Of a stretch of 64,000 nt of DNA, positions 1 to 6,149 are shown one piece after another. Made by a program: the position numbers and the translations under genes. Below the pieces are notes generated by a model that did not search any database, had not been told where the DNA came from, and saw nothing but the letters and a program-made list of their open reading frames with translations. The DNA is from Lachnospiraceae bacterium (GTDB lineage Bacteria; Bacillota; Clostridia; Lachnospirales; Lachnospiraceae), in the NCBI GenBank assembly GCA_024696615.1, contig JAILGS010000072.1:1-64000 (forward strand), in the 5' to 3' direction. Every line of letters starts with the position of its first letter. The first letter of the stretch is position 1.

Positions 1-18
1 AATACTAGGTCTTAACAT
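1..18 (-). CDS. Start of a probable small heat-shock protein (Hsp20), cut by the window edge
   Basis: Only the first six codons (M-L-R-P-S-I) lie in the window. They are preceded by a strong ribosome binding site, AAAAGGAGGT read on the minus strand at 26-35, seven bases before the ATG. The MLxPSI start is common among clostridial Hsp20/alpha-crystallin chaperones, and the upstream promoter carries a CIRCE operator, which controls heat-shock chaperone genes. Seen: start codon, RBS and CIRCE. Inferred: Hsp20 identity. A GroES or another HrcA-regulated gene is possible, although the six residues do not look like GroES. Confidence 0.5.
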
Positions 19-134
19 AATGCTTACCTCCTTTTCACTCAATACTGTTAATAGCTACTGAGCAAGGGGAAGGAGGGATTAGATCATTGGAACATTCCGT
101 TCTTTTGGTCTTCTCTGTTCCTCTGTTCGATTAT

Positions 135-163
135 GTTATACTACTAAGATTAGCACTCGTCAA
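135..163 (-). promoter_or_regulatory. Sigma-A promoter of the heat-shock gene
   Basis: On the minus strand, TTGACG (158-163) and TATAAC (135-140) are separated by exactly 17 bases. The -35 hexamer starts inside the CIRCE spacer, so bound HrcA would cover it. The predicted 5' untranslated region before the ATG at 18 is about 110 bases. Confidence 0.7.
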
Positions 164-176
164 GAGAGAGTGCTAA
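150..176. promoter_or_regulatory. CIRCE operator (HrcA binding site)
   Basis: A perfect 9-9-9 inverted repeat, TTAGCACTC-N9-GAGTGCTAA, which is the consensus CIRCE element bound by the heat-shock repressor HrcA. It overlaps the -35 region of the minus-strand promoter leading to the gene at the left edge. Confidence 0.93.
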
Positions 177-240
177 CAAAATTTGTGAAATGTTTGTGAC
201 CATTTGTATTATAGTGTTTACAAGCAGAATTTCGTAGCAT
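160..240 (-). CDS. Possible 26-residue small ORF ending inside CIRCE
   Basis: A minus-strand ATG at 240 follows a near-ideal ribosome binding site (AGGAGG at 246-251, five-base spacing). The ORF runs 26 codons and its TGA lies inside the CIRCE spacer. The product would be basic and rich in Asn and His, with no recognised domain. It starts 16 bases after the end of the 129-residue gene, in the same direction. The RBS is the only support; it may be a remnant or a chance ORF. Confidence 0.3.
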   Translation of the reverse strand: MLRNSACKHYNTNGHKHFTNFVSTLS

Positions 241-256
241 TGATTCCTCCTAAAAA

Positions 257-646
257 TCAGCTATCCGTCAGAGGACCGTATTGTTCATAATATTGTTTTA
301 TGATTTCTTGCTGAGTTTTTAATAGCATAAAGGAGTTACACAGAAGGTGTAATGGGTTCATATATGGACGCATGTCCTTACCGTCGGCGTCTTGTTTTAC
401 CGTATACTGCCACAAGTCAGCCAAAAGGTTAGAAATCTCGGCAATAGATTCGCATTCTGCTTCTGAATAGTTTTCTTGGAGAACGCCGTTTTTATAGAGA
501 CGGGCGAAGCAACGTGCAGGATTTTCAACTGAGATTAACTGGAGAGCATCCTGCAGAGTCGCAGGACGCTCATTTCCTTTAAAATCTGATTGTAGATAGA
601 TGGACGATACTTTCTCGTCCTTTGTTTCAAAACCGATAACCATCAT
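257..646 (-). CDS. Hypothetical protein, 129 residues
   Basis: I do not recognise this protein. It is an acidic, soluble-looking protein with no signal peptide or membrane segment. A beta-rich first half is followed by a predicted helical second half, roughly residues 62-125, ending in a KTQQEIIKQYYEQYG segment. The start is supported by AGGAGGG about eight bases upstream. It lies 13 bases downstream of a 28-codon ORF and about 120 bases downstream of the ClpX-like gene, so the three are probably cotranscribed. By position it could be an adaptor or substrate of that ATPase, but nothing in the sequence proves this. Confidence 0.7.
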   Translation of the reverse strand: MMVIGFETKDEKVSSIYLQSDFKGNERPATLQDALQLISVENPARCFARLYKNGVLQENYSEAECESIAEISNLLADLWQYTVKQDADGKDMRPYMNPLHLLCNSFMLLKTQQEIIKQYYEQYGPLTDS

Positions 647-659
647 AGTTTAGACCCTC

Positions 660-746
660 CTATTGGAAATTCATATCTTGGGGAACGATGCTATACTTTG
701 GGTATCGAATTTTCAATTCATCGATTATTTGTGCTCTTGTAATCAT
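660..746 (-). CDS. Possible 28-residue small ORF between the ATPase and the 129-residue gene
   Basis: A minus-strand ATG at 746 has AAGGAGGATT a few bases upstream. The 28-codon frame encodes a mixed-charge peptide beginning MITRAQIIDELKIRYPKYS. Its stop codon overlaps the RBS of the next gene, a spacing typical of real operon members. The RBS quality and tight packing support translation. No family is recognised, and the ORF is too short to judge codon bias. Confidence 0.45.
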   Translation of the reverse strand: MITRAQIIDELKIRYPKYSIVPQDMNFQ

Positions 747-767
747 AATAAATCCTCCTTATGTGTG

Positions 768-1754
768 TTATAGTGTTAGCTCTTTTACGTGTGCATCTGT
801 TTCAAACAGACTTTTCTGAATAAGGCTATTGATTTCATTCGTGATACCACGAAGACCATAGTCCCTCCCAAGAACGCAGAGGCGTTCGGATGTATCGTCT
901 GTAAGATACAGCTCGATGTTGTATTTCTTGGATAATTGTGTGATAGGAGAGTATCGTTCATCTTTCAGGATGTAACGGATTTTCTCCTCAGACATATTTT
1001 CAACAGAAGTGATGCTGCTTATGCGTCCTAGGAATTCATTTGAAAATAAACTGCCTTTTGCTTCAAGTAAGTCATCTTTTGTTACATACGGTTCATCATC
1101 CGCTGAAATTGTTTGCTGACTTACAAATCCCAAGGTTCCTTTCGATTTGTATTTCTTAAGACCTGTGAATGTTCCGCAAAAGAAAAACAGTATACCATCA
1201 GTAGAACAAAGCATATTGGGTTTATCCGCCGAAGCATTTTCGGAACCGATGTATACATCTCCGCCCGTCATCATGACTAAGACTTCTGATTCAACGCTTA
1301 AATTTGCTTGCTTTTCAAGAAGCTTGTCGTATTCGTCAAATACAACGATTCCCTTAGGTGTGTAGGATTCAGTCTTCTTACACAGTTGCTCTAATGGAGA
1401 GGTCAATCTGCAGGTTCCTTTATAGGTGGCAGGAGACATATTGCTACAGTCTGCTATAACCACAGGGACAAGCTCAGAAAGAACCTTGAATATAAAAGAT
1501 TTACCGCAACCTGAATTTCCGATGACAAGTCCATGAAGACCTGTGACCCCAAGTATAAAGTGAGAGTATACCGCACAAGCCACAGTTCTTTTTAGTTCAT
1601 CATTTCCGGCAATCTTGCTGTCGAGGAATTCATATATGCGGCGCGGTGAGTTTGCTATATTGGAAATTGCATAATTATTCGGGCGGGGGGGTCTCACAGT
1701 GATATGGCGGTCGTCATACCATGGATAAAAGTCTTGGTTTTGTTCGTATAACAT
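768..1754 (-). CDS. ClpX-like AAA+ unfoldase without the zinc-binding domain
   Basis: This 328-residue protein is a AAA+ ATPase of the Clp/HSP100 class closest to ClpX, predicted to unfold proteins. Visible are IAG at 48-50, Walker A GNSGCGKS at 79-86, an aromatic pore-loop YKG at 111-113, Walker B IVVFDEYD at 136-143, sensor-1-like FFFCGTF around 190-196, an arginine finger in EFLGR (R244) and sensor-2 GLRG at 300-303. An LGF tripeptide at 208-210 sits where ClpX carries its IGF loop for docking ClpP. The N-terminal C4 zinc domain of ordinary ClpX (usually about 410-430 residues) is absent, so substrate choice probably differs. AAAGGAG precedes the ATG. It heads a minus-strand set of small genes that leads to a CIRCE-controlled gene. 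It looks like an accessory paralogue, not the housekeeping ClpX. Confidence 0.82.
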   Translation of the reverse strand: MLYEQNQDFYPWYDDRHITVRPPRPNNYAISNIANSPRRIYEFLDSKIAGNDELKRTVACAVYSHFILGVTGLHGLVIGNSGCGKSFIFKVLSELVPVVIADCSNMSPATYKGTCRLTSPLEQLCKKTESYTPKGIVVFDEYDKLLEKQANLSVESEVLVMMTGGDVYIGSENASADKPNMLCSTDGILFFFCGTFTGLKKYKSKGTLGFVSQQTISADDEPYVTKDDLLEAKGSLFSNEFLGRISSITSVENMSEEKIRYILKDERYSPITQLSKKYNIELYLTDDTSERLCVLGRDYGLRGITNEINSLIQKSLFETDAHVKELTL

Positions 1755-1778
1755 ATTTTGCGTTCTCCTTTCGATTAT

Positions 1779-1910
1779 TCAGCCGAGCTGTTTTTTGCAG
1801 CTCATATTTGATGGATCATAGAAAAGTTTTCCTGTCATGATCTGCGCCGAACTCATTCCCTTGGCCTGCTCATATCGTCGCAGGCTTCCCCGGGTGGCCC
1901 GTTCGGGCAT
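1779..1910 (-). CDS. Possible 43-residue ORF or gene fragment, GC-rich
   Basis: A minus-strand frame of 43 codons starts at ATG 1910 and ends 24 bases before the ClpX-like gene. The peptide is basic and begins MPERATRGSLRRYEQAKG. The first two thirds of the frame are visibly GC-richer than the flanks, which suggests a different origin. There is no clear ribosome binding site, and an in-frame TGA directly precedes the ATG. It could be the tail of a decayed gene. No family is recognised. Confidence 0.3.
   Translation of the reverse strand: MPERATRGSLRRYEQAKGMSSAQIMTGKLFYDPSNMSCKKQLG
1785..1803. repeat. Short hairpin GAGCTG-N7-CAGCTC
   Basis: A perfect 6-bp inverted repeat with a 7-base loop near the 3' end of the 43-codon ORF, just ahead of the ClpX-like gene. 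No T-run follows on the minus strand, so it is more likely an mRNA stem than a terminator. Confidence 0.3.
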
Positions 1911-1952
1911 TCATGGATGAAGTTGTCAAGGTGCTTCAAAGCACAACAAAAA

Positions 1953-2011
1953 ACCGTTGCTTTGATGAAAAGGGCATAATTTGCCTAGCTTTCATTCATC
2001 AAAACAACGGT
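1953..2011 (-). terminator. Long inverted repeat, terminator-like on the minus strand
   Basis: Arms at 1953-1969 and 1995-2011 are 17 bases each with one mismatch, separated by 25 bases. Read on the minus strand the second arm runs into TTTTTTG, as in an intrinsic terminator. The large loop is unusual. It lies upstream of the minus-strand accessory genes and could be an attenuator, a terminator of a lost gene, or the remains of a small mobile repeat. Confidence 0.4.
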
Positions 2012-2095
2012 ATGAATACACATACGCATATTAAGTTGGAAGTTCATGATATCACAGAGATATTTGGAATGCAAGAGAATTTTAAAGAATTTTAA

Positions 2096-2474
2096 ATAAT
2101 CTATGTGGTTATGTGGTTATCTGGTTACACGATTTCTTTCGTTTGAAAAAATGTGCTGCTTGTATGAAAGTTCGCATGCAAAAATGTAAAATAACTTGTT
2201 TTTTTCGCCCTAAAAAATGTATGATGCATGTATAGGAGGAAATTAATAGTTTAAAACCAATTAGATTTTCTATGGCAGATTATAGAGAACAGGATTGGAT
2301 GATTAATGTTCCGTTGTATTTAGTTAGCGAATGGATTGAAGCAGCGGAGTAATGAATACTCAGGGTAGAGAAATAAAAAGAAATGTGTTAATATACAAAA
2401 GGCTGTGACCATGGTGTCACGAATATTGAAAACACAATAAAATCAATACTTTTAGAAGGAGATAAGAGAAATAT
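2096..2474. other. Gene-poor stretch with a degenerate small ORF
   Basis: No convincing gene is present. A possible promoter, TTGTTT (2196-2201)-N18-TATGAT (2220-2225), is followed by AGGAGG at 2234-2239, and then an open frame ends with TAA at 2350-2352. The only in-frame ATG (2272) is 32 bases from the RBS. The codon at the expected start position is not a usual start, so this may be a small gene that lost its start codon. The frame from 2272 encodes 26 residues beginning MADYREQDWM. An imperfect GTGAC/GTCAC palindrome lies near 2405-2420, ahead of ychF. Confidence 0.35.
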
Positions 2475-3575
2475 ATGAAACTCGGAATCGTTGGACTCCC
2501 TAATGTGGGTAAGTCCACTCTATTTAATTCGTTAACCAAGGCGGGAGCACAAGCTGCCAACTTCCCATTCTGTACCATTGATCCCAATGTGGGAATCGTG
2601 CCGGTACCGGATCAGCGAATTGAAAAATTAGGAGAATTATATCATACGAAGAAAGTGACTCATGCAGCCATTGAATTTGTGGATATTGCAGGACTGGTAA
2701 AAGGCGCTTCTAAGGGTGAAGGTTTAGGAAATCAGTTCCTTGCCAATATTCGTGAAGTGGATGCCATTGTTCATGTGGTTCGTTGTTTTGAAGATACCAA
2801 TGTCATTCATGTGGAAGGTAATGTGAATCCTGCAAGAGATATTGAGACCATTGATATGGAATTAATTTATTCCGATATCGAAATCTTAGAGCGTCGTATT
2901 GCCAAGGTTTCCAAGCAGGCGAAGATGGATAAGGACCTTGCCAAGGAACTTTCCATGTTAGAAGATCTTACCGCACATTTAAATGAAGGAAAGACTGCAA
3001 GAACCTTCGAAGTGCCAGAGGATGATGACTTAAAGAAGGCATTTAACGAATATAATCTTTTAACTGCTAAGAAAATTATCTATGCTGCCAATGTAGCAGA
3101 AGAGGATTTGGCGGATGATGGCGCTAGCAACACCTATGTGGCTGCAGTGCGTGAGCTTGCGAAGCAGGAAGGCAATGCAGTATTTGTGATTTCTGCCAAA
3201 TTAGAAGAGGAATTGTCCGAACTTTCCGATGAGGAGAAGGCTGAATATCTTGCAGATCTTGGTGTGGAGTCCTCAGGTCTTGATAAATTAATTGCAGCAA
3301 GCTATAAGCTTCTTGGTTTGATCTCCTTCTTAACGGCGGGAGAAGATGAGTGCCGTGCATGGACGATTAAGGAAGGAACGAAGGCTCCTCAGGCTGCTGG
3401 AAAGATCCATACGGATTTCGAGCGTGGTTTCATTAAAGCAGAAGTAGTGAATTATCAGGATTTATTGGATCTTGGCTCTCTTTCTGCAGCAAAGGAAAAG
3501 GGAATCGTTGGTATCGAAGGTAAGGATTATGTGGTAAAAGACGGCGATGTAATCCTGTTCCGATTCAATGTATAA
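2475..3575 (+). CDS. ychF: Ribosome-associated GTPase/ATPase YchF (Obg family)
   Basis: A complete 366-residue YchF/OLA1-type P-loop protein, the family's usual length. The G1 motif GLPNVGKST is at residues 7-15 and the switch region DIAGLVKGAS is near 69-78. In place of the usual NKxD specificity motif is a NVAEED-type segment, as expected for YchF, which prefers ATP. The C-terminal TGS domain ends in VILFRFNV. The protein binds ribosomes and acts in stress adaptation. AGAAGGAGA precedes the ATG. The gene appears monocistronic: a strong terminator-like hairpin follows at 3750-3787. Confidence 0.97.
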   Translation: MKLGIVGLPNVGKSTLFNSLTKAGAQAANFPFCTIDPNVGIVPVPDQRIEKLGELYHTKKVTHAAIEFVDIAGLVKGASKGEGLGNQFLANIREVDAIVHVVRCFEDTNVIHVEGNVNPARDIETIDMELIYSDIEILERRIAKVSKQAKMDKDLAKELSMLEDLTAHLNEGKTARTFEVPEDDDLKKAFNEYNLLTAKKIIYAANVAEEDLADDGASNTYVAAVRELAKQEGNAVFVISAKLEEELSELSDEEKAEYLADLGVESSGLDKLIAASYKLLGLISFLTAGEDECRAWTIKEGTKAPQAAGKIHTDFERGFIKAEVVNYQDLLDLGSLSAAKEKGIVGIEGKDYVVKDGDVILFRFNV

Positions 3576-3749
3576 GATTATTGGTACAAATGTGATAAAA
3601 AATAGGGAATCTCTACCACCATCATATAATAGATGTATTTATAAAGTACAATTTCTGTAAGAAATGGAAGGGTATTTTTGTAAAACTATATTTTGTGGTC
3701 GAAATCCTAAAATCAAATTTTAAAACACAATATATGATTCTAAGCTTAA

Positions 3750-3787
3750 GGCTCTGTTGAAGAAAATGTTCAACAGAGCCTTTTTTT
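3750..3787 (+). terminator. Intrinsic terminator between ychF and mraZ
   Basis: A perfect 12-bp stem (3750-3761 with 3769-3780), 7-base loop and a run of seven T. A second short palindrome, CCTTTTTCC-A-GGAAAAAGG, follows at once. The 174 bases between ychF and this hairpin hold nothing I recognise. Confidence 0.85.
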
Positions 3788-3822
3788 GCGCCTTTTTCCA
3801 GGAAAAAGGGAGCAAAAAAATC

Positions 3823-3851
3823 TTGATTTTTTCAAAAAATAACCGTAAAAT
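3823..3851 (+). promoter_or_regulatory. Promoter of the mraZ division cluster
   Basis: TTGATT (3823-3828), exactly 17 bases, then TAAAAT (3846-3851). It lies 92 bases upstream of mraZ and directly before the GTGG repeats, the usual arrangement for an MraZ-autoregulated promoter. Confidence 0.65.
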
Positions 3852-3857
3852 GAGTTC

Positions 3858-3896
3858 AAGTGGTGAAATGTGGTAGGAAATCGGTGAAAAGTGGTA
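3858..3896 (+). promoter_or_regulatory. MraZ operator: direct repeats of an AAGTGG-type box
   Basis: GTGG cores occur at 3860, 3870 and 3891, with a degenerate copy near 3880, each preceded by A-rich bases. They recur about once per helical turn just downstream of the predicted -10. MraZ of several bacteria binds tandem short G-rich direct repeats upstream of its own gene. The repeats are seen; their role is inferred from family knowledge. Confidence 0.65.
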
Positions 3897-3943
3897 GATA
3901 ATAAAAACCACTAAAAGATTCAAGAAAGGGAGGTGATCACGAC

Positions 3944-4384
3944 ATGCTAATGGGCGAATTCGAACATTCTATAGATGCGAAAGGACGTACCGTTCTTCCA
4001 GCAAAGATGAGAGATGAAGTCGGTGAGAAGTTCGTGATTACTTGCGGTACGGATGGCTGTTTATTTGGTTATCCACAGACTGCCTGGCTTGAATTTGAAG
4101 AACAGTTAAATAAACTCCCAATTACCACCAATCCACAAGCTAGAAAGATGAATCGTTTCTTCCTTGCTAAGGCAAGTGAATGTGAAAGAGATAAGCAAGG
4201 TCGTTTTCCGATTCCAACGAATTTAAGAGAATTCGCAGGACTGGATAAGGAAGTTGTGATTGTCGGAACAGGTAAGCGATTTGAAATTTGGGATAAGGCC
4301 AAGTGGAATGCAATGAATGACATCATGTTGGATGATATTGATGCAACCTTTGCTAGTTTGGAAGAAAGTGGTCTTTCCTTATAA
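3944..4384 (+). CDS. mraZ: Transcriptional regulator MraZ
   Basis: A 146-residue protein with the two tandem SpoVT-AbrB-like halves of MraZ. The first begins [20 protein letters not shown] and the second includes [20 protein letters not shown]. MraZ forms DNA-binding rings, sits in the cytoplasm on the nucleoid, and autoregulates the division and cell-wall cluster. The start is set by GGGAGGTGAT upstream. It is the first gene of the mraZ-rsmH-ftsL-PBP-ftsW-ftsQ run and has a matching repeat operator in its promoter. Confidence 0.97.
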   Translation: MLMGEFEHSIDAKGRTVLPAKMRDEVGEKFVITCGTDGCLFGYPQTAWLEFEEQLNKLPITTNPQARKMNRFFLAKASECERDKQGRFPIPTNLREFAGLDKEVVIVGTGKRFEIWDKAKWNAMNDIMLDDIDATFASLEESGLSL

Positions 4385-4396
4385 GAACGATAGTAT

Positions 4397-4459
4397 TCTC
4401 CTTTGCCGGAGATCGGGGCACCGGTCGGACAGGGACCTGGAAACAGGGCCGGCCGGTGC
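4397..4459 (+). other. Structured RNA element between mraZ and rsmH
   Basis: Two hairpins fill the mraZ-rsmH gap. The first is TTCTCC/GGAGA (4397-4412). The second is GC-rich, GCACCGG paired with CCGGTGC (4418-4424 with 4453-4459), enclosing an inner CCTG-GAAA-CAGG stem with a GNRA-type tetraloop. There is no T-run, so this is not a simple terminator. It could be an RNA-processing or stability element. Confidence 0.4.
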
Positions 4460-4518
4460 TTCGAGCTGGCGAATATGAAATTGAGATTGATTATAGAAGA
4501 AACGGGATGGTGCCAGTC

Positions 4519-5454
4519 ATGGAATTCCAACATAAATCCGTATTACTGGATGAAACAATTGAAGGATTAGCAATTCGACCTCATGGAATCTATGTGGATG
4601 GTACATTGGGTGGCGCGGGTCACTCCTATGAAATATGTAAGAGACTTTCCGACGATGGAAGATTAATTGGTATTGATCAGGATGCAGATGCGATTGAAGC
4701 AGCAACAAAGCGTTTAGAAACATTTGCAAAAAAGGTTACCATCGTCAGAGATAACTATAATAACTTTGCCAAGGTCTTGGAACGACAGGGCATCTCATCT
4801 GTTGATGGGGTGGTTCTGGACCTTGGCGTATCCTCCTATCAATTAGACACCGCAAGTCGGGGTTTTACTTATAAAGTGGACGCTCCACTGGATATGAGAA
4901 TGGATCAACGTAGTTCCATGACCGCAGCAGATATTGTAAATACCTACAGTGAGATGGATCTTTACCGAATTATTCGGGATTATGGAGAAGATAAATTTGC
5001 AAAGAATATTGCAAAACATATTGTAAATGCCAGAGCGAAGGAAGCAATTACGACGACAGGACAGCTTACGGAAGTTATTAAAGCAGCGATTCCTGCGAAG
5101 ATTCGTATGAATGGGGGGCATCCTTCGAAGAAGACGTTTCAGGCAATCCGGATTGAGTTAAATCATGAACTGGAAGTATTGGAGAATTCCATTGATACCA
5201 TGATTGACGCACTTAATCCTGGCGGACGTCTTTGTATTATTACCTTCCACTCGTTGGAAGATCGTATTGTGAAGGTTCGTTTTCGTAATGCGGAAAACCC
5301 TTGCACTTGTCCACCGGATTTTCCAGTATGTGTATGTGGCAAGAAGCCTAAGGGAAAGGTGATTACAAGAAAGCCAATCGAAGCAAGCGAGGAAGAGCTG
5401 GAAATGAATTCCAGATCAAAGAGCGCAAAATTACGTATCTTTGAAAAAATTTAG
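4519..5454 (+). CDS. rsmH: 16S rRNA (cytosine-1402-N4) methyltransferase RsmH
   Basis: This enzyme transfers a methyl group from S-adenosylmethionine to N4 of C1402 in the 16S decoding centre. The ATG at 4519 gives [17 protein letters not shown] and 311 residues, the normal family length; the longer open frame from 4456 adds a non-homologous, GC-rich leader. [11 protein letters not shown] near residue 28 is the SAM-binding loop, and [13 protein letters not shown] and [12 protein letters not shown] are typical RsmH blocks. The Cys-rich stretch [18 protein letters not shown] near the end is also usual. It is cotranscribed with mraZ. Confidence 0.96.
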   Translation: MEFQHKSVLLDETIEGLAIRPHGIYVDGTLGGAGHSYEICKRLSDDGRLIGIDQDADAIEAATKRLETFAKKVTIVRDNYNNFAKVLERQGISSVDGVVLDLGVSSYQLDTASRGFTYKVDAPLDMRMDQRSSMTAADIVNTYSEMDLYRIIRDYGEDKFAKNIAKHIVNARAKEAITTTGQLTEVIKAAIPAKIRMNGGHPSKKTFQAIRIELNHELEVLENSIDTMIDALNPGGRLCIITFHSLEDRIVKVRFRNAENPCTCPPDFPVCVCGKKPKGKVITRKPIEASEEELEMNSRSKSAKLRIFEKI

Positions 5455-5509
5455 CCATGGATGGCGAAGGACTTAGGGAGTCCTAGAACTAAGGAAGCGG
5501 GGAAAATAC

Positions 5510-6130
5510 ATGCGTGAGATTACACCCAATGATTATCGTTATCAGACAAGAGAACAATTATTAGGATATTCTTCTTACGTATCCGGTAGCAATGTACTGG
5601 AATTACCACCAGTGGATGATCCACGTCAGGTTGATAAACGCAAGAAGAATAAGAAACATAAGAAGAGCACAGGAAACAGTCATAAGAAGAATACGAAAAA
5701 TCGTACCACTTCGAAAAAGCGTGGATTACATGTGGTAACCCAGGCGGAGGCTAATGCGTATCGTAGAAAGATGGATCCGGGAGAGGCGTTATATACCAAA
5801 TCCGAGATTCATGCGAACAATATTACCGTGTTAATGGTAGTGGGCGTCCTTTTTATAATTGGATTTTATTGTGTACAGTATATTCATCTTGGTGCAATGG
5901 AAGATGAGTATAAGGATAAGATTGCAGAATTAAATGCTCAATACATCACTTTAAAGGATGAAAATGATCTTATTGAAAAGAATATGTCAAGTTTGGTAAA
6001 CTATGATGAGATTCGTGAAGTAGCCATGAATGAATTGGGCATGGTGTATGCACAGAAGGATCAGGTAATCACCTATAAGAGTGAAACCATGGAAGCTGTA
6101 AGACAATTACAGAATATTCCCAGCAATTAA
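5510..6130 (+). CDS. ftsL: FtsL-like cell division protein
   Basis: A 206-residue bitopic membrane protein. About 100 mostly basic cytoplasmic residues (a K/N-rich patch near 44-70) precede one membrane segment at about residues 105-122. A short extracytoplasmic coiled coil follows (EDEYKDKIAELNAQYITLKD onward). Small size, topology and position between rsmH and the class B PBP identify it as FtsL, which forms a complex with FtsQ/DivIB and activates FtsW-PBP synthesis. FtsL sequences diverge strongly, so the call rests on topology and context. The long cytoplasmic tail is larger than in E. coli FtsL. Confidence 0.8.
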   Translation: MREITPNDYRYQTREQLLGYSSYVSGSNVLELPPVDDPRQVDKRKKNKKHKKSTGNSHKKNTKNRTTSKKRGLHVVTQAEANAYRRKMDPGEALYTKSEIHANNITVLMVVGVLFIIGFYCVQYIHLGAMEDEYKDKIAELNAQYITLKDENDLIEKNMSSLVNYDEIREVAMNELGMVYAQKDQVITYKSETMEAVRQLQNIPSN

Positions 6131-6149
6131 TTAAAAAGAGGAGCATGTT

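Noticed and set aside
1147..1365. A 72-codon frame antisense to the ClpX-like gene
   Set aside because: It lies wholly opposite conserved AAA+ motifs and has no ribosome binding site.
1913..2095. A 60-codon plus-strand frame in the accessory region
   Set aside because: No ribosome binding site, it runs through the long inverted repeat, and its residue pattern is not protein-like. More likely a chance frame.
3720..3923. A 67-codon minus-strand frame upstream of mraZ
   Set aside because: It covers a terminator, the mraZ promoter and the MraZ boxes, and has low-complexity composition.
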